From assembly GCF_020883495.1 (NCBI RefSeq), contig NZ_CP086610.1, forward strand, positions 1,221,501 to 1,285,500: a stretch of DNA of 64,000 bases, given 5' to 3'. Source of the DNA: Shinella zoogloeoides (GTDB taxonomy: Bacteria; Pseudomonadota; Alphaproteobacteria; Rhizobiales; Rhizobiaceae). The notes below the pieces were generated by a model. It saw nothing but the letters and a program-made list of their open reading frames with translations, ran no database searches and was not told the DNA's origin. Below, one piece after another: positions 52,631 to 60,161 of the stretch; position 1 is the first letter of the stretch, and every line of letters starts with the position of its first letter. The position numbers and the translations under genes were made by a program.

Positions 52631-53002
52631 ATGCCCAAGCAGGTCATGATTGTCGAGGACAACGAGCTGAACATGAAGCTCTTCCGGGACCTCATCGAGG
52701 CATCCGGCTATACGACCATCCAGACCCGGAATGGCATGGAAGCCCTTGATCTTGCGCGCAAACACCGCCCCGACCTCATTCTCATGGACATCCAGCTTCC
52801 CGAGGTCTCCGGCCTCGAGGTGACCAAGTGGCTGAAGGAGGACGACGAGCTTCACGTCATCCCCGTGATCGCCGTGACGGCCTTCGCCATGAAGGGAGAC
52901 GAGGAGCGAATCCGGCAGGGTGGCTGCGAGGCCTATGTCTCCAAGCCGATCTCCGTTCCGAAGTTCATAGAGACGATCAAAACCTATCTCGGCGACGCAT
53001 GA
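52631..53002 (+). CDS. divK: cell-cycle response regulator DivK
   Basis: DivK (123 residues) is a single receiver domain without an output domain. The acidic pocket is Glu9-Asp10, the phosphorylated residue Asp53 ([13 protein letters not shown]), and the later Thr and Lys are in AVTAFA and YVSKPIS. In Caulobacter and rhizobia it controls the CckA-CtrA pathway with DivJ and PleC kinases. It is followed 8 bp later by pleD, the conserved divK-pleD pair. Confidence 0.95.
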   Translation: MPKQVMIVEDNELNMKLFRDLIEASGYTTIQTRNGMEALDLARKHRPDLILMDIQLPEVSGLEVTKWLKEDDELHVIPVIAVTAFAMKGDEERIRQGGCEAYVSKPISVPKFIETIKTYLGDA

Positions 53003-53009
53003 GGCGGAT

Positions 53010-54377
53010 ATGACAGCACGCATTCTCGTCGTCGACGACGTTCCGGCCAATGTAAAACTCCTCGAAGCGCGGCTGCTGGCCGAATATTTCGACGTGCTGA
53101 CGGCCGCCAACGGCTATGACGCGCTGTCGATCTGCGAGCGCACCCAGGTCGATCTCATCCTGCTCGACATCATGATGCCGGGCATCGACGGTTTCGAGGT
53201 CTGCGAGCGGCTGAAGGCCAATCCGCGCACCGCCCATATTCCCGTCGTCATGGTCACGGCGCTCGACCAGCCGTCCGACCGCGTGCGCGGCCTCAAGGCC
53301 GGCGCCGACGATTTCCTCACCAAGCCCGTCAACGACCTGCAGCTCATGTCGCGGGTCAAGAGCCTGGTGCGCCTGAAGACGCTGACGGACGAGCTGCGCA
53401 TGCGCGCGATGACCGCGCGGGCCATCTCGATGGAGGAGGGGCTGGAGACCGATCTCGGCAGCGAGCCGGGCGATATCCTGCTCGTCGACGGCCGCGCCAG
53501 TTCGCAGGAGCGTATCGCCCGGGCGCTGAAGCCGATTGCCGACGTCACCTGCATGTCCGATCCGCAGGCGGCGCTGTTCCAGGCGGCCGAGAGCAATTAC
53601 GAGCTTGTCATCGTCAATGCGAATTTCGACGACTACGATCCGCTGCGGCTCTGCTCGCAGCTTCGTTCGCTGGAGCGCACGCGCTTCCTGCCCATCCTGC
53701 TGATCGCCGAGCAGGGCGACGACGACGTGGTCGTGCGCGCGCTCGATCTCGGCGTTACGGACTATCTGATGCGGCCGGTCGATCCGAACGAACTGATCGC
53801 CCGCAGCCTCACCCAGATCCGCCGCAAGCGCTGCAACGACCGGCTCCGCTCGAGCGTGCGCCAGACGATCGAACTTGCCGTCACCGATGGCCTGACGGGC
53901 CTGCACAATCGCCGCTATCTGGACAGCCACCTGAAGCTTCTGATCGACCGGGCGACGGCGCGGGGCCGGCCGATGTCGGTTTGCATCACGGATATCGACC
54001 GCTTCAAGCTCGTCAACGATACCTATGGCCACGACGCCGGCGATGCCGTGCTGCGGGAGTTCGCCAACCGCGTCCGCTCCACCGTGCGCGGCGCGGACCT
54101 CGCCTGCCGTTATGGCGGAGAGGAATTCGTGCTGGTGATGCCCGATACCTCCGCCGAGATGGCGGCGGGCGTTGCCGAGCGCCTGCGGTCCATCGTCGAG
54201 CGTGAGCCGTTCCGTATTCCCGGTACGGATGCCTTCCTGCCGATTACCGCCTCGCTCGGCATTGCCTCGGTCCTGCCCGAAGGCGACAGCCCGGAGGCGT
54301 TGCTGAAGCGCGCCGATGCCGCGCTCTACGAGGCCAAGCGCTCGGGCCGCAACCGGGTCGTTGCCGCCGCCGCCTGA
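53010..54377 (+). CDS. pleD: diguanylate cyclase response regulator PleD
   Basis: PleD (455 residues) has two receiver domains and a GGDEF domain. Asp53 of the first receiver is the phosphorylation site (LLDIMMPGID). The second receiver (about residues 150-280) acts as an adaptor. The active site is GGEEF at residues 369-373 and the allosteric inhibition site RGAD is at 360-363, five residues before it, so the enzyme should make c-di-GMP under product control. PleD works at the cell pole in the swarmer-to-stalked type transition. A short AT hairpin follows further downstream. Confidence 0.96.
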   Translation: MTARILVVDDVPANVKLLEARLLAEYFDVLTAANGYDALSICERTQVDLILLDIMMPGIDGFEVCERLKANPRTAHIPVVMVTALDQPSDRVRGLKAGADDFLTKPVNDLQLMSRVKSLVRLKTLTDELRMRAMTARAISMEEGLETDLGSEPGDILLVDGRASSQERIARALKPIADVTCMSDPQAALFQAAESNYELVIVNANFDDYDPLRLCSQLRSLERTRFLPILLIAEQGDDDVVVRALDLGVTDYLMRPVDPNELIARSLTQIRRKRCNDRLRSSVRQTIELAVTDGLTGLHNRRYLDSHLKLLIDRATARGRPMSVCITDIDRFKLVNDTYGHDAGDAVLREFANRVRSTVRGADLACRYGGEEFVLVMPDTSAEMAAGVAERLRSIVEREPFRIPGTDAFLPITASLGIASVLPEGDSPEALLKRADAALYEAKRSGRNRVVAAAA

Positions 54378-54530
54378 GCGGCTCTGGCGGCATCCGATCC
54401 CTGTTTGTCCACAGGCCTCGAAGGGGCATTGCGCACTCGTCTGCAATTTCAGGCACTTATCGCGCAGACCTGCGCAAGGCTAACCGGCGGCGCGGCGCGA
54501 CTGCATACAGGCGCTGCGGCGGATTTCGGC

Positions 54531-54553
54531 AATAAATCGCATGATTTATTTTT
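54531..54553 (+). terminator. possible weak terminator downstream of pleD
   Basis: AATAAATC and GATTTATT form a perfect 8-bp AT-rich stem around GCAT, followed by TTT. The stem is weak and about 150 bp from the pleD stop. Confidence 0.35.
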
Positions 54554-54772
54554 GATGAGCCTTATCAAGGGCTTGCTTTTGTGCAATCTGGCCGTGTGGC
54601 TTCCGGGACCTTCATGGAGGTTGTGAGGCTCTAGCGTCATGGTTGCCGGAAAGAGCGCGCCGTATTGTTGTTTTCCATAACGGAAATGCCGCCCGATGAG
54701 ACAGTTGCAACTTCGGCGGTTAACTATGAGACAAGGACGCGTTGTCCGAATATTAAGAATTCGTTGATTTTT

Positions 54773-54970
54773 TTTCTTTTTCGCGCGATGCTCAATTTGT
54801 GGGCGGCAGATAAGGCCGCACAACCGGTTACCCCATGATGCTAGGTCCGCCGCATCTCCTGGGTCGTGGGGTCGGTCGGTCAGCCATGACAAAAACGGAA
54901 TCCTCGTGCCGTCGTCATGCCTGACCGACCCCCAATTCAACGCCGCTCCCGATCTGGGGGCGGCGTTTTT
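54773..54970 (+). ncRNA. candidate structured small RNA between pleD and rpmG
   Basis: No gene is convincing in the 700-bp gap. Its right part contains a 16-bp stem with one mismatch (54875-54890 pairs with 54914-54929) around a 23-nt loop, followed directly by a strong terminator. A weak promoter-like pair lies at 54742-54770. The transcript would be about 200 nt. The 5' end is a guess; the 3' end is well supported. Family unknown. Confidence 0.5.
54939..54970 (+). terminator. strong intrinsic terminator on the plus strand
   Basis: A 12-bp stem starting AACGCCGC, with one G-T pair, encloses the loop GATCT and is followed by TTTTT. No protein gene ends nearby on this strand, so it points to an RNA gene upstream. 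Confidence 0.85.
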
Positions 54971-55022
54971 GATTCGGGCGGTTGCAATCCGGTGAGGAGG
55001 GCTGCCGGGAACGCTGCAAAAG

Positions 55023-55055
55023 AAAAGGCGCCGGACGTTTCCGTCCAGCGCCTTT
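55023..55055 (-). terminator. terminator of rpmG
   Basis: AAAGGCGC and GCGCCTTT extend an inner CGGACG/CGTCC stem with one mismatch, giving a long hairpin. On the minus strand it ends in CCTTTTCTTTT, 24 bp past the rpmG stop. Confidence 0.8.
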
Positions 55056-55078
55056 GCGAACCTATAAGGCCCCCAAGA

Positions 55079-55246
55079 TTACTTGATCTTGGTTTCCTTG
55101 AATTCGACGTGCTTCTTGACGACCGGATCGTACTTCGTCTTGGTCATCTTGTCCGTCATCGTACGGCTGTTCTTCGTGGTTACGTAGAAGAAACCGGTGT
55201 CGGCCGTCGACAGCAGCTTGATCTTGATGGTGGTAGCCTTGGCCAT
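55079..55246 (-). CDS. rpmG: 50S ribosomal protein L33
   Basis: The 55-residue product starts [20 protein letters not shown] and ends VEFKETKIK, typical for L33. It lacks the zinc-binding CxxC pairs, the so-called C-minus form. It joins the large subunit near the E site. The ribosome binding site is AGGACG. A hairpin terminator follows its stop. Confidence 0.97.
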   Translation of the reverse strand: MAKATTIKIKLLSTADTGFFYVTTKNSRTMTDKMTKTKYDPVVKKHVEFKETKIK

Positions 55247-55339
55247 GGTCGTCCTGCCTTTATGAAAAACGAAGCCGCGGACAACCAGTCTGCTCCACGG
55301 CTTAAATCTGGGGGGAAACTACAAATCGCGCCCGAAAAG

Positions 55340-56524
55340 TCAACCCCGTTTCGGCCGGAAAACCATCCGCCCGAGAGAAAGTACGAGGTAAAAGCCGAAG
55401 AAGGCGACGATGGCCCAGGCAAAACCGTCATTGCCGGAGACATCCATGGCCGCGCCGATGACCTGCGGGCCGACCACGGTGCCGACCGCATAGCAGAAGA
55501 TGAAGGCGGCATTGGCGGCTGCGAGGTCCGCGCCGACGAGTCGCGAGCCGAGGTGGCTGAGGCCGACCGTATAGAGGCCCGCCACGCATCCGCCCCACAC
55601 CAGCAGCACGCCCGCCATCAGCAGCCAGTTATACGAGATGAGCGGCAGGGAGAGGGAGCCGGCGAGGCCGATGGCCGCCATGATGGTGAGCAGGCTCCTG
55701 CGGTCGCGCATGCGGTCGGAGAGCAGGCCGAGCGGGATCTGGAACGCCATGCTGCCGACGCTCATGACGGTGAGCAGCAGCGCCGCCTGCGCTTCGGAGA
55801 AGCCGGCGCGGGTGGCATAGATCGGCAGGAAGGAAAGCCCGCCCACCTGGACCGCGCCGAAGATGAAGACGGCGGCCGTCGCCGTCGGCACGAGCAGGAT
55901 GTAGCGCATGAAATGCAGCTCGGGCTTCTCGTCGATGATCGGGCTTTCGCCGCGGGCGAAGAAGATGGGCAGCGCGGCGAGCAGGATGATGACCGCGCCC
56001 ACCGTGAAGGGCAGCACGCCCTCGCTGCCGATCAGCGAGAAGAGCAGGGGGCCGGTGGCGAAGCCGAGCGCCAGCACGGTTGCATAGATGCCGAGCACCA
56101 GCCCGCGCCGGCTCGGCGGCGCGGCGGCGTTGATCCAGAATTCGGAGAGGATGAAGAGCATCGTCGTCGCGCCGTGGAAGACGAGGCGGAGCGGGAACCA
56201 GAGCCAGAAATTCTCGATATAGTAGAAGCCGAGGCCGCTGACTGCTGCCATCAGGACGGCGCAGATCATGGTGGTCGAGGTGCCCCATTCATGGGCGAGG
56301 CGCGTGGTGAAGGGCGCGGCGATCATGGCGGCGACCCCCGCCATGGCGGAATTGATGCCGATGAGCGTGGAGGAGATGCCGCGCTTTTCCATGATGAGGG
56401 ACAACAGCGGGAGGCCGAGGCCCATGGCGATGCCGACGGCGGAAATGGCGGCGATGGCTGCAATGAGTGACCGCCAGTGAATATGCTCCACCGGGCCGGA
56501 GGTTCCCGATTGCGGCTGCGTCAT
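55340..56524 (-). CDS. MFS transporter
   Basis: The protein has 394 residues from the ATG at 56524. Twelve membrane helices are expected; the first runs in SLIAAIAAISAVGIAMGLGL. A basic loop between helices 8 and 9 (LLSDRMRDRRSLL) and the matching SRRGLVLGIYATVLALGFAT in the first half are typical of major-facilitator carriers. The resemblance is to YcaD-like members, so small-molecule efflux or uptake; no substrate can be named. It lies 14 bp past the Nudix gene stop and may share its transcript. Confidence 0.88.
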   Translation of the reverse strand: MTQPQSGTSGPVEHIHWRSLIAAIAAISAVGIAMGLGLPLLSLIMEKRGISSTLIGINSAMAGVAAMIAAPFTTRLAHEWGTSTTMICAVLMAAVSGLGFYYIENFWLWFPLRLVFHGATTMLFILSEFWINAAAPPSRRGLVLGIYATVLALGFATGPLLFSLIGSEGVLPFTVGAVIILLAALPIFFARGESPIIDEKPELHFMRYILLVPTATAAVFIFGAVQVGGLSFLPIYATRAGFSEAQAALLLTVMSVGSMAFQIPLGLLSDRMRDRRSLLTIMAAIGLAGSLSLPLISYNWLLMAGVLLVWGGCVAGLYTVGLSHLGSRLVGADLAAANAAFIFCYAVGTVVGPQVIGAAMDVSGNDGFAWAIVAFFGFYLVLSLGRMVFRPKRG

Positions 56525-56537
56525 ATGCTGTCGATCC

Positions 56538-57200
56538 TCAAAGAAGGTCCCGTAGAAAGCGCCCGCGCTGGGTGTGGTACAGCGGCGCGGCCCTTCCGAA
56601 GGGGAGAGACTTGTCTTCCTGAAGGCTTTTTTGAAGCTCTTCAAGGATCAATACGGTTATGTCGGGCATCTCGATGCCCGCGGGATCAAAAATATCCACC
56701 CAGCGCAGGTCTTCCAGCTCATGGCTGGCGGCCGCGCCCGTCGGGTCGATGCCGGCCTCGTCGGCAAAAAGCGTAAAGAAGCGCGTATCGAAGCGGCGGA
56801 CCATGCCGGCGGGCGTGATGGCCCGGGCAAGGAAGCGCAGGCGCGAGAGATCGGGCCGGAAGGGCAGCACGGATTCGGCCGAATCGAGGAGCGGCGCGCC
56901 CACGGCGATGCCCGCTTCCTCATAAAGTTCGCGCAGCGCCGCGACACCGAGCGCGCGCAGCCGCGAATCGGGACAGCGCGTGCCGGTCTTCAGCGCCAGC
57001 CGTTCGCGGGCATGCGGATTGAGCGGATTGGCGACCGGAATGCGGCGGTCCTCCGCATCGCGGCGGCCACCCGGGAAGACGTAGACGTTTGGCATGAAGA
57101 CATGCCTGCTGCTGCGCCGGCCCATGAGCACGCGCATGCCGCTCCCCGACCGGTCGAGGAGCAGGATCGAGGCCGCATCGACGGGGCGGATGGCGGTCAT
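56538..57200 (-). CDS. Nudix hydrolase
   Basis: The product (220 residues) carries the Nudix box with the core REL-YEEAG in GVAALRELYEEAGI (near residues 95-108) after FPGGRRDAED. Between the glycine pair and the box core there is an insertion of about 30 residues, as in the longer coenzyme A or NUDT19-like members. It hydrolyses some nucleoside diphosphate derivative; the substrate is unknown. Its ATG overlaps the stop of the DUF983 gene (ATGA), so translation is coupled. Confidence 0.9.
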   Translation of the reverse strand: MTAIRPVDAASILLLDRSGSGMRVLMGRRSSRHVFMPNVYVFPGGRRDAEDRRIPVANPLNPHARERLALKTGTRCPDSRLRALGVAALRELYEEAGIAVGAPLLDSAESVLPFRPDLSRLRFLARAITPAGMVRRFDTRFFTLFADEAGIDPTGAAASHELEDLRWVDIFDPAGIEMPDITVLILEELQKSLQEDKSLPFGRAAPLYHTQRGRFLRDLL

Positions 57201-57673
57201 GCCTGCCGGTCGCCATAGGCGGCCGGCTCTTCCGTCTCCTCGGGCGTGTCGCCGAAGCCGTGCATCTTCAACGCCCATTGCAGGCCGATCGCGCCGCCCT
57301 TGACGGGTTGCAGCAGAAGCAGGGACAGGATGAGCGTGAGCGGTATCCAGATGGCGAGATGCTGCCAGGTGGTCAGCGGCCAGATGAGGTCCGTCCCCAT
57401 ATAGCCGCCAACGACGATGTGGCCGACGATGGTGATGACGAGATAGGGCGGCAGGTCGTCGGCGCGCTGGTGGGTATAGTCCTCGCCGCAGGCCGCGCAA
57501 TGATCCACCGGCTTGACATAGGCGCGGAAGAGGCGGCCGGTGCCGCAGGCCGGGCAGCGGCTGAGAAGCCCGCGCTTGATGGAGCGTCCGACGGGGCGTT
57601 CCCGGGAGGGGGCGTCGGGCGCGCCGCCGAAATGCATCGTGCCGCCGGTCGTCTCATTCGCCTGCATGTCCAT
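57197..57673 (-). CDS. DUF983 family membrane protein
   Basis: The protein has 158 residues. Two CxxC pairs (SRCPACGTG and DHCAACGED) near residues 40-65 probably bind zinc. Two membrane helices follow (PPYLVITIVGHIVVGGYMG and LAIWIPLTLILSLLLLQPV). The family is common in alphaproteobacteria and its function is not established. A second in-frame ATG at 57667 is an equally good start. It is coupled to the Nudix gene. Confidence 0.9.
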   Translation of the reverse strand: MDMQANETTGGTMHFGGAPDAPSRERPVGRSIKRGLLSRCPACGTGRLFRAYVKPVDHCAACGEDYTHQRADDLPPYLVITIVGHIVVGGYMGTDLIWPLTTWQHLAIWIPLTLILSLLLLQPVKGGAIGLQWALKMHGFGDTPEETEEPAAYGDRQA

Positions 57674-57702
57674 GTCCTTCCTGCCGGTCCACCGGCGTCG
57701 GC

Positions 57703-57809
57703 CTAGAGCATTTCCAGCCGAAGCGGCATCGCTTCGGCGTCGGATAATGCGGCAACAACAAGGGGCCAGAGTAAATCCGGTGAACTGGAGTTCATCGGAT
57801 TTGTTCTAG
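57703..57809. repeat. rhizobial intergenic palindromic repeat overlapping the rnr stop
   Basis: The unit starts CTAGAGCATTTCCAG and ends TGTTCTAG, imperfect terminal inverted repeats. Inside are two hairpins: GCCGAAGCG/CGCTTCGGC near 57717-57739 and AAATCCG.TGAACT/AGTTCA.CGGATTT near 57773-57802. Elements starting TAGAGCATTT are scattered in Rhizobiales genomes. The rnr stop codon (57806-57808) lies inside its right end. Confidence 0.6.
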
Positions 57810-60157
57810 CGTCTCCCGCGGGGCGGGCGCGTGCCCGGCTGGCGCTTCGGCGCGCCGTTCCTGCGCCGGCCCGACTTGTGGAACGAGCGCACCGCCGTCG
57901 GCATCTGGCGTCCTTCGCTGATCATGTCGAACCGCAGCGAGCCGGCAAGCGGCACCGCTTCAGCGAGTTTCACGCGCACCTCGTCGCCGAGGCGGTAGCC
58001 AAGCCCGGTCTTCTCGCCCGAAAGCGCCTGATGGGCCTCGTCATAGATATAATAGTCGCGTCCGAGCAGGGATATAGGCACGAAACCGTCCGCGCCATAT
58101 TCCGGCAGGGTGACAAAAAGTCCCGCCTTGGTGACGCCGGAGACGCGGCCGTCGAATTCCTCGCCGATGCGCCCGGCAAGGTGATGGGCGATGAGCCGGT
58201 CCACCGTGTCGCGCTCGGCCGCCATGGCGCGGCGCTCGAAGGTGGAGATTTCGGCGGCGATATCGTCGAGCACCGCTTCCTCGTCCGGCGTGATGCCGCC
58301 TTCGCCAAGCCCGAGCGAACCCACCAGCGCCCGATGCACGATCAGGTCCGCATAGCGGCGGATCGGCGAGGTGAAGTGGGCGTATTTCATGAGGTTCAGG
58401 CCGAAATGGCCGATATTCTCCGGGCTGTAGATCGCCTGGCTCTGCGAGCGCAGCACCATTTCGCTGACCATCTGCTCGAACGGCTTGTCCTTGGCTTTGG
58501 CGAGGACCCCGTTGAAGTGGTTGGAGCGCATGCTGCCGCCCTTGACGAGCGAGATGTCGAGTGTCTGCAGGAACTCGCGCAGCACCTCCTGCTTGGCAAG
58601 CGAGGGCGCGTCGTGGATGCGGTAGACGAGGGCCTGTTTCTTCTTCTCCAGCGTCTCGGCGGCCGCGACGTTGGCCTGGATCATCATCTCCTCGATGAGC
58701 TTGTGCGCATCGAGCCGCGGCGGCACGAAGACCCGGTCCACGGTGCCGTCCGGCTTCAGCAGGATCTTGCGCTCGGGCATGTCGAGTTCGAGCGGCTGGC
58801 GGCGGTTTCGGCCGACCGTCATGATGCGGTAGGCCTGCCAGAGTGGCTTCAGGATCGTCTCGAGGATCGGGCCGGTCTTGTCGTCCGGCGCGCCGTCGAT
58901 GGCCGCCTGCGCCTGCTGGTAGGAGAGCTTGGCCGCGCTCTTCATCATGATGCGATGGAAGGTGTGGCTCGCCTTGCGGCCCTCATGGGAGAAGACCATG
59001 CGCACGGCAAGAGCCGGGCGGTCGACGCCTTCCTTCAGCGAGCAGAGATCGTTGGAGATGCGCTCCGGCAGCATGGGCACCACGCGGTCCGGGAAATAGA
59101 CCGAGTTGCCGCGCTTCAGCGCCTCGCGGGCGAGCGCGGATTTCGGGCGCACATAATAGCTGACATCGGCGATGGCGACGGTGACGATCACGCCGCCCGG
59201 ATTGTCGGGCGAGGTATCCGGTTCGGCATAGACCGCGTCGTCATGGTCCTTGGCGTCGGCCGGGTCGATGGTGATGAGCGGCAGGCTGCGCCAGTCCTCG
59301 CGATGCGACATGGTGGCGGGGCCGGCGGCCTCCGCCTCGCGGATGACCGCATCGGGGAAGATATAGGGAATGCCATGGGCGTGGATGGCGATCATCGAGA
59401 TCGCCTTTTCCGAGGCGACCGAGCCGACCACGGCCTTGATCTGCGCGCGCGGCAGGCCGTAGCGGCCCATGCGCACGACATCGATCTCCACGAGGTCGCC
59501 GTCCTTGGCGTCCGCCGTGAACTCGGCATCGACCTCCATCTCCTCGCCGCGACGGTCGATGGGCATGATGCGCCCATTGCCGCCCGCCGTGGAGCGGAAG
59601 ACGCCCATGCCGGAATTCTTCTTCTTGTCGAGAACCTTGATGACGCGGCCCGTATAGGCCGGTCCGCCGCGTTCCTTCGCCGGGAAGATCTTTGCGAGCA
59701 CCCGGTCGCCGAGGCCGGCCACGGGGGCCTTGTCCTTGCGCGGGCCGCTCGACTGGCGGATGAGTACGGCGGGGGCGACGCCCGCATCGTCGAGCCATTC
59801 CGCCGGACGGCCGATCAGTTCGCCGTCGACGTCGCGGGTGGTGATGTCGAGAACGGTGACGGGGGGAAGCGCGCCGGGCCGCACCAGCGACTTGCGGCGC
59901 TTTTCCAGAAGCCCGTCTTCCTCGAAGGATTTAAGCAGCGCCTTCAGCTCCACGCGCGCCTCGCCCTTCAGGCCGAAGGCCTTGGCGATCTCGCGCTTGG
60001 AGGCCTGTTCCGGGTGCTCGGAAATGAAGCGCAGCAGCACGTCGCGCGGCGGGATGACGCCGTGGATGATCGGGGTGTCGTCGGCAGGCGGCAGGTCACG
60101 GCCCGCGCGGCCGGGCCGCTTTTCGTGTCCTGCCCGGCTGCGTGGTTCCTTCGTCAT
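57806..60157 (-). CDS. rnr: ribonuclease R
   Basis: RNase R (783 residues) is a 3'-5' exoribonuclease that degrades structured RNA. An N-terminal winged-helix segment (REIAKAFGLKGEARVELKAL) precedes cold-shock domains. The RNB catalytic motif with its aspartates is TIDPADAKDHDDAVYAE. The C-terminal S1 domain contains EFDGRVSGVTKAGLFVTLPE. The extreme C terminus is basic. The start at 60157 lies 4 bp beyond the topA stop, so the pair is an operon. The stop sits within an intergenic repeat. Confidence 0.97.
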   Translation of the reverse strand: MTKEPRSRAGHEKRPGRAGRDLPPADDTPIIHGVIPPRDVLLRFISEHPEQASKREIAKAFGLKGEARVELKALLKSFEEDGLLEKRRKSLVRPGALPPVTVLDITTRDVDGELIGRPAEWLDDAGVAPAVLIRQSSGPRKDKAPVAGLGDRVLAKIFPAKERGGPAYTGRVIKVLDKKKNSGMGVFRSTAGGNGRIMPIDRRGEEMEVDAEFTADAKDGDLVEIDVVRMGRYGLPRAQIKAVVGSVASEKAISMIAIHAHGIPYIFPDAVIREAEAAGPATMSHREDWRSLPLITIDPADAKDHDDAVYAEPDTSPDNPGGVIVTVAIADVSYYVRPKSALAREALKRGNSVYFPDRVVPMLPERISNDLCSLKEGVDRPALAVRMVFSHEGRKASHTFHRIMMKSAAKLSYQQAQAAIDGAPDDKTGPILETILKPLWQAYRIMTVGRNRRQPLELDMPERKILLKPDGTVDRVFVPPRLDAHKLIEEMMIQANVAAAETLEKKKQALVYRIHDAPSLAKQEVLREFLQTLDISLVKGGSMRSNHFNGVLAKAKDKPFEQMVSEMVLRSQSQAIYSPENIGHFGLNLMKYAHFTSPIRRYADLIVHRALVGSLGLGEGGITPDEEAVLDDIAAEISTFERRAMAAERDTVDRLIAHHLAGRIGEEFDGRVSGVTKAGLFVTLPEYGADGFVPISLLGRDYYIYDEAHQALSGEKTGLGYRLGDEVRVKLAEAVPLAGSLRFDMISEGRQMPTAVRSFHKSGRRRNGAPKRQPGTRPPRGRR

Positions 60158-60161
60158 GGCG

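Noticed and set aside
54449..54940. 163-codon minus-strand ORF in the pleD-rpmG gap
   Set aside because: It runs across the strong hairpins, has Lys/Arg-rich random composition and no start signal.
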